Part shown: positions 9,884 through 20,044 of the stretch, piece after piece
How the letters are laid out: each line of letters begins with the position of its first letter
How positions within the stretch are numbered: the first letter of the stretch is position 1
NCBI GenBank assembly: GCA_013178165.1
Contig: JABLXG010000011.1
Location: 53,735-117,734 of the forward strand
Length of the DNA: 64,000 nt
Source of the DNA: Anaerolineae bacterium
Lineage (GTDB): Bacteria > Chloroflexota > Anaerolineae > Aggregatilineales > Ch27
Direction of reading: 5' to 3'
Notes under the pieces: model-generated
Seen by the model: only the letters and a program-made list of their open reading frames with translations
Told to the model about the DNA's origin: nothing
Databases searched by the model: none
Made by a program: the position numbers and the translations under genes

Positions 9884-11371
9884 ATGATCGATCTCAGCAA
9901 GTACGAGATTTGGTTCCTTGTCGGCAGCCAGAAGCTCTATGGCCCGCAGGTGCTGGAACAGGTGGCCCAACACGCCCAGACGATCGTCCGGGCGCTGGAT
10001 AGCTCCCCGGCCATCCCCGCCCGTGTGGTCTACAAGCCCGTCTTGACCACCGCCGAAGAGATTCAAGAGGTTTGCCTGGCGGCCAACAGCGCCCCCAACT
10101 GCGCGGGCGTGATCACCTGGATGCACACCTTCTCCCCGGCCAAGAACTGGATCGCGGGGCTGAAGGCGCTGCAAAAACCGCTGGCCCACCTGCACACCCA
10201 GTTCAATCAGGACCTGCCCTGGGCCACCATCGACATGAACTTCATGAACCTCAACCAGTCGGCCCATGGCGACCGCGAGTACGGCTTCATGGTCAGCCGT
10301 TTGCGCCTGAACCGCAAGGTGATCGTCGGCCACTGGGAAGACCCGGAAGTGCACGCCCAGATCGGCGCCTGGGCGCGGGCTGCCTGTGGCTGGCTGGATA
10401 GCCAGAGCATGAAGGTGGCACGCTTTGGCGACAACATGCGCTTCGTGGCCGTGACCGAAGGCGACAAGGTCGAAGCGCAAATCCGCTTCGGCTATCAGGT
10501 CAATGGCTACGGCCTGGGCGACCTGGCGGCTTACGTCCAGCAGGTCAGCCCGGTTGAGGTTGACACGCTGATTGCCGAGTACCTGGACACCTACGAGGTG
10601 GCTGCTGAACTGCGACCCGGCGGCGCGCGCCATCAATCAGTGCGGGATGCCGCCCAGATTGAGGTCGGGCTGCGTCGCTTCCTGGCGGATGGCGGCTTTA
10701 CTGCCTTCACCACCACCTTTGAGAACCTGCACGGCCTCAAGCTGCTCCCCGGCCTTGCCGTGCAGCGTCTGATGGCCGAGGGCTACGGCTTCGGCGCTGA
10801 GGGCGACTGGAAGACGGCGGCGCTGGTGCGCACGATGAAGGTGATGAGCGCCGGTCTGAACGGCGGCACCTCCTTCATGGAAGACTACACCTACCACCTG
10901 AATCCCGGCGGGATGTGGGTGCTGGGGGCGCACATGCTGGAAGTCTGCCCCAGCATCGCCAGCGGCAAGCCCCGCCTGGAGGTGCATCCGCTGAGTATCG
11001 GTGGCAAGGAAGACCCGGCCCGTCTGGTGTTCGATGCCCGGCCTGGCCCCGCTCTGAACGTCTCTATCGTGGACATGGGCAACCGTCTGCGCATGATCGT
11101 CAATACGGTAGATGTCGTCGAACCACCTGCGCAGATGCCCAGGCTGCCGGTCGCCCGCGCCCTGTGGCGGCCACATCCCAACCTCAAGGTCGCGGCGGCG
11201 GCCTGGATCTATGCCGGTGGTGCGCATCATACCGGCTTCAGCCAGGCGCTCACCGTTGAGCATATGCAGGACCTGGCCGAGATGGTGGATGTCGAATTCC
11301 TCCTCATCGACGAAAAGACCGATCTGCGTCAGTTCAAGAACGAGATTCGCTGGAACGAAGCCAGCTACTAG
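9884..11371 (+). CDS. araA: L-arabinose isomerase
   Basis: Converts L-arabinose to L-ribulose in the cytosol using Mn2+, the first catabolic step. It is 495 residues, the usual AraA length. Diagnostic segments include [20 protein letters not shown] near the N-terminus, [67 protein letters not shown] with the metal-binding Glu, and [13 protein letters not shown] with the C-terminal His pair. The ATG at 9884 has a purine-rich AGAAAGAG upstream. First gene of the rightward ara operon; a hairpin separates it from the transporter genes. Confidence 0.97.
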   Translation: MIDLSKYEIWFLVGSQKLYGPQVLEQVAQHAQTIVRALDSSPAIPARVVYKPVLTTAEEIQEVCLAANSAPNCAGVITWMHTFSPAKNWIAGLKALQKPLAHLHTQFNQDLPWATIDMNFMNLNQSAHGDREYGFMVSRLRLNRKVIVGHWEDPEVHAQIGAWARAACGWLDSQSMKVARFGDNMRFVAVTEGDKVEAQIRFGYQVNGYGLGDLAAYVQQVSPVEVDTLIAEYLDTYEVAAELRPGGARHQSVRDAAQIEVGLRRFLADGGFTAFTTTFENLHGLKLLPGLAVQRLMAEGYGFGAEGDWKTAALVRTMKVMSAGLNGGTSFMEDYTYHLNPGGMWVLGAHMLEVCPSIASGKPRLEVHPLSIGGKEDPARLVFDARPGPALNVSIVDMGNRLRMIVNTVDVVEPPAQMPRLPVARALWRPHPNLKVAAAAWIYAGGAHHTGFSQALTVEHMQDLAEMVDVEFLLIDEKTDLRQFKNEIRWNEASY

Positions 11372-11378
11372 GCGCGAA

Positions 11379-11414
11379 AAAGGCCCCGGTTGCGCAGGCG
11401 TAACTGGGGCCTTT
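11379..11414 (+). terminator. Hairpin between araA and transporter genes (partial terminator)
   Basis: Arms AAAGGCCCC (11379-11387) and GGGGCCTTT (11406-11414) form a 9-bp stem that can extend inward (GTT with AAC). The U-tract is limited to the three Us of the stem, so read-through into the ATPase gene 27 bp downstream is expected. It may set the ratio of araA to transporter message. Confidence 0.5.
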
Positions 11415-11440
11415 GACCAGCCGGTGAATGGAATAAGGCG

Positions 11441-12994
11441 ATGGCAGCGAATGAAGAGCAACCCATCCTGTTGGAGATCCGCAACATCACCAAGCGCTTT
11501 CCCGGCGTACTGGCGCTGAACCGGGTTAGCATGCAGGTGCGCCGGGGCGAAGTGCATGCCATTGTAGGGGAAAACGGCGCTGGCAAATCGACGTTGATCA
11601 AAATCCTCTCTGGCGTTTACCAGGCCGATGAAGGCGAAATCGTGTTCAAGGGCGAGCGAGTGGCCTTCACCAATCCTCGCCAAGCCCAACTGGCAGGGAT
11701 CACCACCATCTACCAGGAACTGAACCAGGTCCCCTTGCTCTCGGTGATGGAGAACATCTTCCTGGGCAGCGAGATCATGCGCGGCCCCTTTGTGGACTGG
11801 CAGGAAACGCGCCGGCAGGCCGCAGCGTTGCTCAGTAAATTGCGGCTGGACATCGATCCCACGATTCAGTTGAGCAAGCTGGGCGTCGGCCAGGCCCAGA
11901 TGGTGGAAGTCGCCAAGGCGCTGCGCCATGAGGCCGACCTGATCATCATGGATGAGCCAACCGCCGCCCTGAGCCTGCGCGAGATCGACAACCTGTTTGA
12001 GATCATCCGCGAACTGAAATCCCACGGCGTCGCGGTGATCTACATCAGCCACCACCTGGAGGAAGCATTCAAGGTCTGCGACACCATCACCGTCCTGCGC
12101 GATGGCGAGCATATCGCCACCAGACCCGTCAGTGAACTGAACGTCGACGAACTCATCCGCTTGATGGTAGGGCGCACCCTGCACGATCAGTTCCCCAAGC
12201 AGATCGCCCCCAAGGGTAAGGAACTGCTGCGCGTCGAACACCTCAGCCAGGCCGGACGCCTGCATGACATCAGCTTCTCGGTACACGCCGGGGAAGTGCT
12301 GGGCGTCGCCGGGCTGGTCGGGGCGGGACGCACCGAGCTGATGCGGGCCATCTTCGGCGCCGATCCCATCGACAGCGGCGACGTTTACGTCGAAGGACAG
12401 AAGATCACCATCCACAGCCCTCGCGACGCCATCCGCAACGGTATCGCCCTGCTGACCGAAGACCGCAAACAGCAGGGGTTGCTGCTACATCTCTCCGCCC
12501 GCGAGAACATCACCATCAGCGTCCTGGATCGTTTCGCCCGCGGCCCCCTGATCGACCGGGCGCGGGAAACGGCGCTAGCCAGCCGCTTCGTGGAAGAGAT
12601 GGCGATCCGGGTCTCGTCGCTGGAGCAAATCGTCCGCAACCTTTCCGGCGGCAACCAGCAAAAGGTCGTCTTCAGCAAATGGATCGCCACCCAACCCCGC
12701 GTGCTGATGTTCGACGAGCCGACGCGCGGTATCGACGTGGGCGCCAAGGTGGAGATCTATCGGTTGATCAACGATTTCGTGGCCAAAGGCGGCGCCGTGA
12801 TCATGGTCAGTTCCGAATTGCCGGAGATTCTGGGCATGAGCGACCGGATCATGGTTGTCCACCGGGGCCGCGTGACCGGCTTTCTTGACCGCGAAGAGGC
12901 CACTCAGGAGCGCATCATGGAAATGGCTACCGGTTACGCGGATAGCGGGAACGGGTCTCACAACAATGGCCGACAGATGCAGAGGGCGATATGA
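11441..12994 (+). CDS. Sugar ABC transporter ATP-binding protein, duplicated NBD (second pentose system)
   Basis: Two-domain ATPase of a CUT2 sugar importer, 517 residues. NBD1 has Walker [14 protein letters not shown], signature [15 protein letters not shown] and Walker [15 protein letters not shown]2 has the degenerate P-loop [31 protein letters not shown] and [14 protein letters not shown]. The start ATG follows AAGG. It overlaps the permease by four bases (ATGA). Sitting between araA and abfA in an operon with an ara operator, it most likely powers arabinose or short arabino-oligosaccharide uptake. It is similar in layout to the ATPase at 2957-4453, so the locus has two parallel pentose transporters. 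Confidence 0.92.
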   Translation: MAANEEQPILLEIRNITKRFPGVLALNRVSMQVRRGEVHAIVGENGAGKSTLIKILSGVYQADEGEIVFKGERVAFTNPRQAQLAGITTIYQELNQVPLLSVMENIFLGSEIMRGPFVDWQETRRQAAALLSKLRLDIDPTIQLSKLGVGQAQMVEVAKALRHEADLIIMDEPTAALSLREIDNLFEIIRELKSHGVAVIYISHHLEEAFKVCDTITVLRDGEHIATRPVSELNVDELIRLMVGRTLHDQFPKQIAPKGKELLRVEHLSQAGRLHDISFSVHAGEVLGVAGLVGAGRTELMRAIFGADPIDSGDVYVEGQKITIHSPRDAIRNGIALLTEDRKQQGLLLHLSARENITISVLDRFARGPLIDRARETALASRFVEEMAIRVSSLEQIVRNLSGGNQQKVVFSKWIATQPRVLMFDEPTRGIDVGAKVEIYRLINDFVAKGGAVIMVSSELPEILGMSDRIMVVHRGRVTGFLDREEATQERIMEMATGYADSGNGSHNNGRQMQRAI

Positions 12995-14061
12995 CAACCC
13001 AAACACGTGTGGCGGAGCAAAAGCAAAGCAGTGTCTCACCGGGGAAGCAGCTGAGCAGGCTCCTTTCGAACATGGGGCCGCTGCTGGTCTTCTTGATTAT
13101 GTTTGCGATCCTGTGGATTCTATCACCAGCCTTCCGCTCACCCACCAGCCTGAGTCTGCTGCTACTGGAGACGGCGGCGATCGCCATCGCCGCCGCCGGA
13201 CAGACCTACGTGATTATGATCGGGGGCATCGACCTGTCCGTCGAGGCGATGGTCTCCTTTAGCGGCGTGGTCTCCGCGATCCTTATCGCCGGGACGAACA
13301 TCGCCGGTGGGCAGATGGCTAACGGCATCCCGGCCATCTACGCCATCCTGATCGCCGTCAGCGCGGGGCTGTTGATCGGTCTGTTCCAGGGCAGCCTGAT
13401 CACCTGGTTCCGGATGAACCCGCTGATCGTGACCCTGGGCTTCCGTAGTATCCTGCTGGGCATCTCGCTGGTCTGGACGAATGGCGCCGGGATCAACATC
13501 AACCGCACCGGCGTCCTGGAAGTCATCACTGATCGCATCCCCCTCTTTGACCGCTGGAACATCCCCGTGCCCTTCCTGATCGCCCTGGGGATTTTCGCCA
13601 TCTCGTGGGTGGTGCTGCGTCAGACGCGCTTCGGGCGGCACACCTACGCCCTGGGCAACAACAGCGAGGAAGCAGCGCGGCTTTCCGGCATCAACATCAA
13701 TCGCGTGAAGATCATCATCTACGGCATCAGCGGCACGCTGGCGGCCATTGCCGGGGTGCTGGTCATGGCCCGCCTGCGTTCTGGCGCCTACCAGAATGGC
13801 ACCAACCTGACCCTGATGACCGTCGCCGCGGTGGTGATCGGCGGTACGCCGTTGACCGGCGGCAAAGGCGGTGTGTGGGGCACGATGGTCGGCGTGTTCA
13901 TCATCCGTATCGTCGAACAGGGCATGGTCTATCTGAGTGTGCCTTCCAACGCCAAGGAGATCGTACTGGGGATTATCATCGTACTGGCCGTGATGCTGGA
14001 CGTCATCCGCCAGGGTGAAGTCCCCTGGCTGCGGCTGCGCCGGGGCAGCACCGAATCCTAG
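12991..14061 (+). CDS. Sugar ABC transporter permease (RbsC/YtfT-type)
   Basis: Membrane permease of the second CUT2 importer, 356 residues. Motifs include [54 protein letters not shown] and [21 protein letters not shown] longer cytosolic N-terminus (about 35 residues) precedes the first helix. It is translationally coupled to the ATPase gene through ATGA. A 164-bp gap with a short hairpin (14090-14115) separates it from its binding-protein gene. Confidence 0.9.
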   Translation: MTTQTRVAEQKQSSVSPGKQLSRLLSNMGPLLVFLIMFAILWILSPAFRSPTSLSLLLLETAAIAIAAAGQTYVIMIGGIDLSVEAMVSFSGVVSAILIAGTNIAGGQMANGIPAIYAILIAVSAGLLIGLFQGSLITWFRMNPLIVTLGFRSILLGISLVWTNGAGININRTGVLEVITDRIPLFDRWNIPVPFLIALGIFAISWVVLRQTRFGRHTYALGNNSEEAARLSGININRVKIIIYGISGTLAAIAGVLVMARLRSGAYQNGTNLTLMTVAAVVIGGTPLTGGKGGVWGTMVGVFIIRIVEQGMVYLSVPSNAKEIVLGIIIVLAVMLDVIRQGEVPWLRLRRGSTES

Positions 14062-14225
14062 CCGCTTTACAGCAGTAGAAACGCCGATGCGGGAGGGGGA
14101 AAAGCGGGCCTCCCGGCCAGCACCAGGCTCGCTGCAGACCCCACCCGAATAAACCACTACTGGGTTGTCCCCTCGTGGCAACACGGGGCTTTAAAAAGTC
14201 CGTTTCATTAGAGGAGGCAGTAAAG

Positions 14226-15275
14226 ATGCGCAGGTTCGCCCATATCATGCTTTTCGTTGTATTGGTCCTGGCGATGGCCGTGCCAACCGTCAGCGCAGGC
14301 AAGGCCCAGCAGGAAACGCACTATGTCGGCTTCGTGCCGCCCGCATTGACCAGCCCGTTCCATGTGGCGATGGTGGAAGGTGCGCGCGCCCGCGCCGCTG
14401 AACTGGGCTGGACGCTGGAAGTCCAGGCCCCGGCCAGTGAAGGTGACTTCGCCTCGTTCGTCACCACCGTCGAGCAACTGCTCCAGCTCGGCGTCGAGGC
14501 CATCAGCATCAACCCCATCGGCACCGACTCGGCCATCTCCGCCGTGCTGGCCGCCAACGAACGCGGCGTGCCCATCCTGGCCCACAACTTCATCACCCCC
14601 TTCTCTGAGGGCAAGGTCGAAACCTACATCGGCTACGACCAGTGGGGCGGCGCTGAGAAACTGGCCGCTTATACCTGCCAGTTGATCGCCAACAAGTACG
14701 GCACCACCCCCGCCGAGACCACCGGCAAGGTCTTCATCCTCGAAGGTATCGATAGCATCTTCTCCCATCGCCGCACCGGCGGCTTCCTGGCCGGCCTGGA
14801 GAAGAACTGCCCCAATGTCGAGGTCGTCGGCTCCCAGAGTGCCGAGTGGCTGCGCACCCGTGGCCAGGAAGTCGCTGGCATCGCCCTCCAGCAGAACCCC
14901 GACATCGACGTCTTCTACGGCAACAGTGACGAAATGGCCATCGGCGCCGCCCTCGCCGCCCAGGACCTCGGCCTGGTCATCAACGAGGACTTCTTCGCCG
15001 TCGGCATCGATGGCAACCAGCCCACCCTCGACCTCCTGGCCGAAGGTCAGTTCAGCGCCACCCTCGGCGTCGACCCCTTCCGCATGGGCGTCGCCGTCAT
15101 TGACGCCATGGCCGCTATCTTCGCCGGTGAGGAAGTCCCTCAGATCACCCTCACCCCCTCCGTCGTCGTCACCCCGGATAACCTCCAGGATTACCTCGAC
15201 GGCAAGCTCTGGACGGACCCTGTCCCCGGCTTCCCGGAGTACGATAACGGCCTGCCCACCGTCCCTGAGGAGTAG
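14226..15275 (+). CDS. Sugar ABC transporter substrate-binding protein (RbsB-type)
   Basis: Extracellular sugar-binding protein, 349 residues from the ATG at 14226, which has GAGGAGG upstream. An ordinary signal peptide (basic MRRF, hydrophobic core to about residue 22, cut near SAGKA) without a lipobox is followed by a two-lobe RbsB fold: [77 protein letters not shown]. Codons from about 14400 to 15230 are strongly C-ending, more so than in the permease gene, as expected for an abundant protein. It partners the ATPase and permease just upstream; arabinose is the likely ligand from context. Confidence 0.87.
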   Translation: MRRFAHIMLFVVLVLAMAVPTVSAGKAQQETHYVGFVPPALTSPFHVAMVEGARARAAELGWTLEVQAPASEGDFASFVTTVEQLLQLGVEAISINPIGTDSAISAVLAANERGVPILAHNFITPFSEGKVETYIGYDQWGGAEKLAAYTCQLIANKYGTTPAETTGKVFILEGIDSIFSHRRTGGFLAGLEKNCPNVEVVGSQSAEWLRTRGQEVAGIALQQNPDIDVFYGNSDEMAIGAALAAQDLGLVINEDFFAVGIDGNQPTLDLLAEGQFSATLGVDPFRMGVAVIDAMAAIFAGEEVPQITLTPSVVVTPDNLQDYLDGKLWTDPVPGFPEYDNGLPTVPEE

Positions 15276-15352
15276 GTAGTAATGCCTGGCCAGGCGGCGC
15301 TGTCCCACGCTGGCGGACGGGCCAGCGCCCCCGGCCAGTCTGCTATAAGCAG

Positions 15353-15388
15353 GCAGGGGTATGCACGTGCATGCCCCTGCTGTTGTTT
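15353..15388 (+). terminator. Strong hairpin with U-rich tail between binding-protein gene and abfA
   Basis: Nearly perfect 28-nt self-complementary stretch (15353-15380; outer arms GCAGGGGT and GCCCCTGC, inner ATGCAC/GTGCAT, one G-U pair) followed by TGTTGTTT. It has the shape of an intrinsic terminator, yet abfA starts 37 bp later in the same direction without an obvious promoter. It probably acts as a partial terminator. Confidence 0.6.
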
Positions 15389-15424
15389 CCGGTTAGGAAG
15401 AGGCAAATCGTGAAGGAGAACGTT

Positions 15425-16909
15425 ATGAACCAGATGGTGATCAATGCCGACCTGGGCCACAAGACCATCAGCCGCCACATCTACGGGCACTTTGCCGAGC
15501 ACCTGGGCCGTTGCATTTACGACGGAATCTGGGTTGGCGAAGAGTCGCCCATCCCTAACACGCGTGGCATCCGGAATGATGTGGTGCAGGCGTTGCGGGC
15601 GATCAACATCCCCAACCTGCGCTGGCCGGGGGGCTGCTACGCCGACGCCTACCACTGGCGGGATGGCATCGGCCCGAAGGCACAGCGCCCGCGCACGATC
15701 AACTTCCACTGGGGAAACGTGGTGGAAGACAACAGCTTCGGCACCCACGAGTTCATGGACCTCTGCGACCAGCTGGGCTGCGAGCCGTACATCTGCGGCA
15801 ATGTAGGCAGTGGCTCCCCGCAGGAAATGGCCGAGTGGGTGGAGTACCTGACCTTCGACGGCGACAGCACACTGGCCAACCTGCGCCGGGCCAACGGGCG
15901 GGCCGAACCCTGGAAGATCCGCTTCTGGGGCATCGGCAACGAAAACTGGGGCTGCGGCGGCTGTATGAAGCCGGAACACTACGCTGACCTCTACCGCCAG
16001 TTTCAGGTTTATGTCCGCAACTACAGCGGCAACAAGATCATGAAGATCGCCAGCGGTATGGGCGGCCCGTATATTTACGGGACTGAGGTACTGATGCGCG
16101 ATGTCTTCAAGGTGCTCGGCCCGCGTGCCATCGACGCGCTGTGCCTGCACTACTACGTTTTTATGCGGGAGACAGACTTCTCCGCGACCGAATTCGGCGA
16201 GGATCAGTGGTTTGTCGTCCTGCAGAAGGCGCTGGCGATTGAGGACAGCATCAAAGAGCACATCGCCATCATGGACTACTACGATCCGGGCCAGCACGTC
16301 GGTCTGATCGTCGACGAATGGGGCACCTGGTACCCGCCCGAACCGGGCACCAACCCGGCCTTCCTGTACCAGCAGAACACCCTGCGCGACGCCCTGGTGG
16401 CCGGTTTAACGCTCCACATTTTCCACAACCACTGCGACCGTGTCCGTATGGCCAACCTGGCTCAGACGGTCAATGTCCTGCAATCCCCCATCCTGACCCA
16501 GGGGGAGAAGATCGTCCTCACGCCCACGTATCATGTCTTTGAGATGTTCAAGGGCCACCAGGATGCCACGCTCCTGCCGCTGGAGCTACAGGTTGCCGAT
16601 TACACGCTCAACGGCCAGGCCATCCCGGCAGTGAGCGCCTCCGCCTCGCAGAGCGCGGCAGGTGACATCCTGTTGACGCTGTGCAACCTGAACCCGGCTA
16701 CCGCACAGACGATCACCTGCGAGTTGCGCGGGGTGCAGGCCGCCTCGGTCAGTGGACGAATTCTCACCGCCCCGACGATGACCGCCCACAACACGTTTGA
16801 GCAGCCGGATGCCGTCCGCCCGGCCCCGTTCCACGGCGCGCAGATCGCCGACGGCAGGCTCCTGATCGATCTGCCGGCCAAATCTGTCGTAGCCCTGACG
16901 ATCAAGTAG
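15425..16909 (+). CDS. abfA: Alpha-L-arabinofuranosidase, GH51
   Basis: Retaining exo-enzyme releasing arabinose from arabinan/arabinoxylan oligomers, 494 residues, with no signal peptide and so cytosolic. The start is the ATG at 15425 preceded by AAGGAG. The catalytic acid/base is Glu173 in WGIGNENWG and the nucleophile Glu298 in [10 protein letters not shown], matching GH51 spacing. N-terminal family segments are [24 protein letters not shown] and [16 protein letters not shown]-terminal beta-sandwich domain (about 370-494) follows the TIM barrel. It is last in the araA operon, so imported oligomers would feed AraA directly. Confidence 0.94.
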   Translation: MNQMVINADLGHKTISRHIYGHFAEHLGRCIYDGIWVGEESPIPNTRGIRNDVVQALRAINIPNLRWPGGCYADAYHWRDGIGPKAQRPRTINFHWGNVVEDNSFGTHEFMDLCDQLGCEPYICGNVGSGSPQEMAEWVEYLTFDGDSTLANLRRANGRAEPWKIRFWGIGNENWGCGGCMKPEHYADLYRQFQVYVRNYSGNKIMKIASGMGGPYIYGTEVLMRDVFKVLGPRAIDALCLHYYVFMRETDFSATEFGEDQWFVVLQKALAIEDSIKEHIAIMDYYDPGQHVGLIVDEWGTWYPPEPGTNPAFLYQQNTLRDALVAGLTLHIFHNHCDRVRMANLAQTVNVLQSPILTQGEKIVLTPTYHVFEMFKGHQDATLLPLELQVADYTLNGQAIPAVSASASQSAAGDILLTLCNLNPATAQTITCELRGVQAASVSGRILTAPTMTAHNTFEQPDAVRPAPFHGAQIADGRLLIDLPAKSVVALTIK

Positions 16910-16946
16910 GCTCATCCCTCAAAGCCTATCGCAGGAAGCAAAGGAT

Positions 16947-16972
16947 AAGGCCCGGTTGCACCGGGCCTTTTC
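16947..16972. terminator. Bidirectional intrinsic terminator
   Basis: Stem AAGGCCCGG (16947-16955), loop TTGCA, stem CCGGGCCTT (16961-16969), followed by TTCT on the plus strand. It lies between the convergent abfA and GH4 genes, and AAGG/CCTT at the stem base serve both directions. Confidence 0.8.
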
Positions 16973-17008
16973 TGGCTTTGTGGGCTGGCGACGACGCAAA
17001 AAACAGCG

Positions 17009-18568
17009 TCAGGAGTCCTTCTTTTCCAGCATGTGGGCTTTATCTGCCGCGCCCGCTGTGGCGCGGGCTTCTGCTTCGGTGCGGGCCATCTCCTCCACCG
17101 TCCGGACGGGCAGCCGGGCAGCGCCCTGCCAGTCGCGCAGAGGGACGCGGGTACCGTTGTGCTCGTGGGCAGCCAGCCGCGCCGCCGCCTCCGGGATAGC
17201 CGCCGCGTACTGGGGCAACCAGGCTGCCTGCGCTACCAGCATCTCATCGACCATCTGCCACACTTCCTCCGGGTTGCAGACGGCGCCGACCAGCGGGTCG
17301 TGGAGCATGGCCTGCTTGAGCAGCGTGACATCGCCGTGGACGGCGGCTTCCATGGCCATCTCCTGGACGCGCACACTGGCCGCGCAGGTGGCCGCGCAGG
17401 CCAGCGGCAGATCGCCGATCACCGGCATGTTGATCCCGGTACGATCGACGTAGCCAGGGATTTCCACCACGCAGCCATCCGGCAGGTTGGTGATGTGCCC
17501 CCGGTTGATCACGTTGAAATGGCCGCGGTAGGGACGACCGGTCTCCAGCGCCTCGATGATATACGAGGCATGCTCCAGGCTGCGCATGGCCGGCTCGATG
17601 ACCGGCGGTTCTTCCCGCAGCCAGTTGGGGAAGTCGGTCTCAAACCAGTTGCGGCTCTCCGTGCACACGCGCAGGTAGCCGCCGGTCTCGCCGTTGATCC
17701 AGACCGAGAGGTCAATCCAGCGGGGCAGCTCTTCCGGGCGCTTGCGGTACCAGGGCACGTACTCGCTCAGGTGGCCATTGGATTCGGTGCTGTAGTAGCC
17801 AAAACGTCGCAACACATCGATCCGCACCTTCTCCGTCGTGGGAAAGGTCGGGTGCTGCTCGAACATCTCCAGCATCAGCGGGATCAGGTCGATACCCCGC
17901 CACTCGGCTTTGATGTACCAGGTCTGGTGGTTGATCCCCGCCGCCACGATAGGCACATCCTTGATCGAGACGGTCTCATCCGGCCCGATCAGGCCCTTGC
18001 GCCGCGCCCAGTGCTCGACAACGCTGGCGATCTGCTGGTGACCGGCCTGCACACCGTGGCACAGCCCAACGGTCGGCACGCCGCCGTACTTGTTGCAGGC
18101 CCAGACATTCATCGCCATCGGATTGACGTAATTGAGGAACAGTGCGCCGGGCTTGGCCACCTCGCGGATGTCCCGGCAAAAGTCCAGCAGCACCGGGATG
18201 GTGCGCTGGCCGTACATGATCCCGCCGGCACACAGCGTATCACCCACACACTGGTCAACGCCGTACTTGAGCGGGATGTCGATATCCAGCTGGAAAGCTT
18301 CCAGCCCGCCCTGGCGGATCATGCAGATGACGTAGTCAGCGTCGGCGACCGCCCGGCGGCGGTCGAGGGTGGCTTCAATGGTGGCGGGCAGCCGGTTGGC
18401 GGCGATATCCCGCCGACAGAGCTGGGTCACCATGTCCAGGTTACGCTGCGAAATATCCGTGAAGGCAAAGCGGGTATCCTGAAATTCGGGGACGGTCAGC
18501 AGGTCCTGCATCAAACGGCGGGTAAAACCGATCGACCCGGCGCCGATCATGGCGACTTTGAGGGGCAT
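17009..18568 (-). CDS. GH4 glycosidase (alpha-galactosidase / alpha-glucuronidase-like)
   Basis: NAD+- and Mn2+-dependent family 4 glycosidase, 519 residues from the ATG at 18568. The Rossmann motif VAMIGAGSIGFTRRLMQDLL starts the protein. ADYVICMIRQGGLEAF, LFLNYVNPMAMNVWA, the metal-ligand cysteine in VGLCHGVQAGH and the histidine in GINHQTWYIKAEW follow the MelA/LplD branch. It is cytosolic with no signal peptide. The branch includes alpha-galactosidases and alpha-glucuronidases, and sequence alone does not separate them; either would fit removal of side sugars from pectic or xylan oligomers. It is monocistronic or the second gene after the alpha/beta hydrolase, 84 bp upstream. Confidence 0.85.
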   Translation of the reverse strand: MPLKVAMIGAGSIGFTRRLMQDLLTVPEFQDTRFAFTDISQRNLDMVTQLCRRDIAANRLPATIEATLDRRRAVADADYVICMIRQGGLEAFQLDIDIPLKYGVDQCVGDTLCAGGIMYGQRTIPVLLDFCRDIREVAKPGALFLNYVNPMAMNVWACNKYGGVPTVGLCHGVQAGHQQIASVVEHWARRKGLIGPDETVSIKDVPIVAAGINHQTWYIKAEWRGIDLIPLMLEMFEQHPTFPTTEKVRIDVLRRFGYYSTESNGHLSEYVPWYRKRPEELPRWIDLSVWINGETGGYLRVCTESRNWFETDFPNWLREEPPVIEPAMRSLEHASYIIEALETGRPYRGHFNVINRGHITNLPDGCVVEIPGYVDRTGINMPVIGDLPLACAATCAASVRVQEMAMEAAVHGDVTLLKQAMLHDPLVGAVCNPEEVWQMVDEMLVAQAAWLPQYAAAIPEAAARLAAHEHNGTRVPLRDWQGAARLPVRTVEEMARTEAEARATAGAADKAHMLEKKDS

Positions 18569-18652
18569 CTTCTCCATCCTTGGTGCACGTATCCAGACTG
18601 CGCATGGTTGCCCCTACTGTACATCACCTGGCCCGCCACGCCACGACGAACA

Positions 18653-19672
18653 TCACAGGGTTCGCTGGAAGAAGAGGATCGTCCGGCGCATTGCCTGGTC
18701 AAAGTACGGCGAGTCGATGTTATGCCCGCCGCCCTCATATTCGTAGAACTCGTAAATTTTGTTATGGTCAGCTAGCACTTTGACCAGGTCATAGGAGTAG
18801 CCGATGTTCACCACGTCATCATTGACCGCGTGATGAATCTGCAGCGGGGCATTCAGCAGGTCGATGTTGGCGGTCAGCGACACGGCCCGCCAGAACGGCT
18901 CTTCGGTATTCGGGCGGCCATACGTTTCAAACAGCTCACGGGAACGCCGGAAGGCGGGCAGCCGCTCCAGCACATCGCGGGTGGCCGACGGATCGGAGAT
19001 CGCGTAGCGGGAGAAGTCATCGTAGCTGTACACCGCCCCGGCCCAGATCACGCCCGCCTTGATCGCCGGCTCGATCAGCATGGCCCGCAGTACCAGGTTG
19101 CCCGCCATGCTATGCCCCCACATACCAATGCCCTGCGGATCGACAAAGTCCAGCGTCTGCAGGCTTTTGAGCGCAGCGATAGCGTCGATGGTGTAGGCGG
19201 GCGAGAAATACGACCCCGCCGGTTCGCCCTCGGAATCGCCATGTCCGCGCAGATCGATCTTGAAAACGACAAAACCGGCCCGCGCCAGGGCGTCCACATA
19301 GGCGACATAACGCTCGGTAGTGCGGTAGTTTGCCGGAGGGATGAACCCGTGATTGAAGACGATGGCCTTGAAGCCGCCATAAGGCGCATTGCCAAAGGGC
19401 ACCGTCAGCAGGCCGTAGATCCGGTTACCTTCGGAAACATAGCTGGCGATGTAACGGTGGTAGTTGGCGCCGTCTTCCAGCGTCTCCTCAAACGTGATCT
19501 CGCTGCCTGCGATCTCGCGCTCCAGCAGAGCGGCGATGGTCAGTTCCTGCCCGATCTCAAACGTAGTTGGCCCCTGGGCCAGCAGAATACCGCCGGAGCC
19601 AAGACTGGCAACCAGTACGACGAGCAGCAACGCCGCGTGGCGGGCACGGGTCGCAGGGTGTGATGGGATCAT
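18653..19672 (-). CDS. Exported alpha/beta hydrolase (dienelactone hydrolase/esterase-like)
   Basis: Serine hydrolase, 339 residues from the ATG at 19672 with GGAGGA eight bases upstream. A signal peptide or anchor spans about residues 10-33 (RHAALLLVVLVASLGSGGILLAQ). The mature domain shows the oxyanion region AIVFNHGFIPP, the DLRGHGDSEGE loop, the nucleophile elbow GHSMAGN, and a terminal histidine in EGGGHNIDS. These are hallmarks of the S9/dienelactone hydrolase group. A role as a feruloyl or acetyl esterase trimming plant polysaccharide would fit the neighbourhood but is only inferred. Confidence 0.75.
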   Translation of the reverse strand: MIPSHPATRARHAALLLVVLVASLGSGGILLAQGPTTFEIGQELTIAALLEREIAGSEITFEETLEDGANYHRYIASYVSEGNRIYGLLTVPFGNAPYGGFKAIVFNHGFIPPANYRTTERYVAYVDALARAGFVVFKIDLRGHGDSEGEPAGSYFSPAYTIDAIAALKSLQTLDFVDPQGIGMWGHSMAGNLVLRAMLIEPAIKAGVIWAGAVYSYDDFSRYAISDPSATRDVLERLPAFRRSRELFETYGRPNTEEPFWRAVSLTANIDLLNAPLQIHHAVNDDVVNIGYSYDLVKVLADHNKIYEFYEYEGGGHNIDSPYFDQAMRRTILFFQRTL

Positions 19673-19842
19673 AGGGCTGGTCCTCCAGTCATCACCGGAC
19701 GATTCCAGGCACTGCCAGGGCCCGGTGTGGCCAGTATACCCGTGCAACCGCGCCCGCCGGAGGTTTTCTTAGCCTGTTCTCATGTGCCACGGCAACATGC
19801 GTGCCAGCACAACATCTGCCAATGATTCGAGCGGTAAGACGT

Positions 19843-19871
19843 TTGTCTGCCCGGCCAATCCGGGGTATCAT
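19843..19871 (+). promoter_or_regulatory. Putative GH127 promoter
   Basis: -35 TTGTCT (19843-19848), a 17-bp spacer and -10 TATCAT (19866-19871), giving a 5' leader of about 165 nt before the GH127 start. The -10 matches consensus at five of six bases. Confidence 0.45.
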
Positions 19872-19950
19872 CAGCCTGTACGACCGCTTTGCTCCGCGAT
19901 ATTCGTGCACCCCATACCAGCCCTTGACCGCATCCCGCAATCGATCGCGC

Positions 19951-19980
19951 TTTTCTCCCGGCCAGCCAGCCGGGAGAAAA
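19951..19980. repeat. Perfect 12-bp inverted repeat in GH127 leader
   Basis: TTTTCTCCCGGC (19951-19962), 6-nt loop, GCCGGGAGAAAA (19969-19980). The Ts precede and the As follow the GC stem on both strands, the reverse of an intrinsic terminator. It lies about 65 bp before the GH127 start, inside the expected leader RNA. Confidence 0.6.
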
Positions 19981-20044
19981 CAGGTGATGACAGGCATCGT
20001 TCGCTGGCATTTGTTCATTTGACCCACCGGGAGTTTAATGACGC

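Larger units (their letters stand above)
19673..20044. other. Divergent intergenic region, hydrolase / GH127
   Basis: 372 bp without a gene. It holds a plus-strand promoter-like pair (19843-19871) and a perfect 12-bp inverted repeat (19951-19980), both described separately. No LacI-type CG-centred palindrome is evident. Confidence 0.55.

Noticed and set aside
10637..12415. 592-codon open frame on the minus strand opposite araA and the ABC ATPase
   Set aside because: The plus strand encodes intact AraA and ATPase with all motifs; the minus frame has no recognisable domain.
17033..18775. 580-codon plus-strand frame opposite GH4
   Set aside because: Spans the whole GH4 gene in antisense and runs beyond it; no motifs.
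19951..19980. Intrinsic terminator call for the 12-bp hairpin
   Set aside because: T-run is 5' and A-run 3' of the stem on both strands, opposite to a functional terminator.
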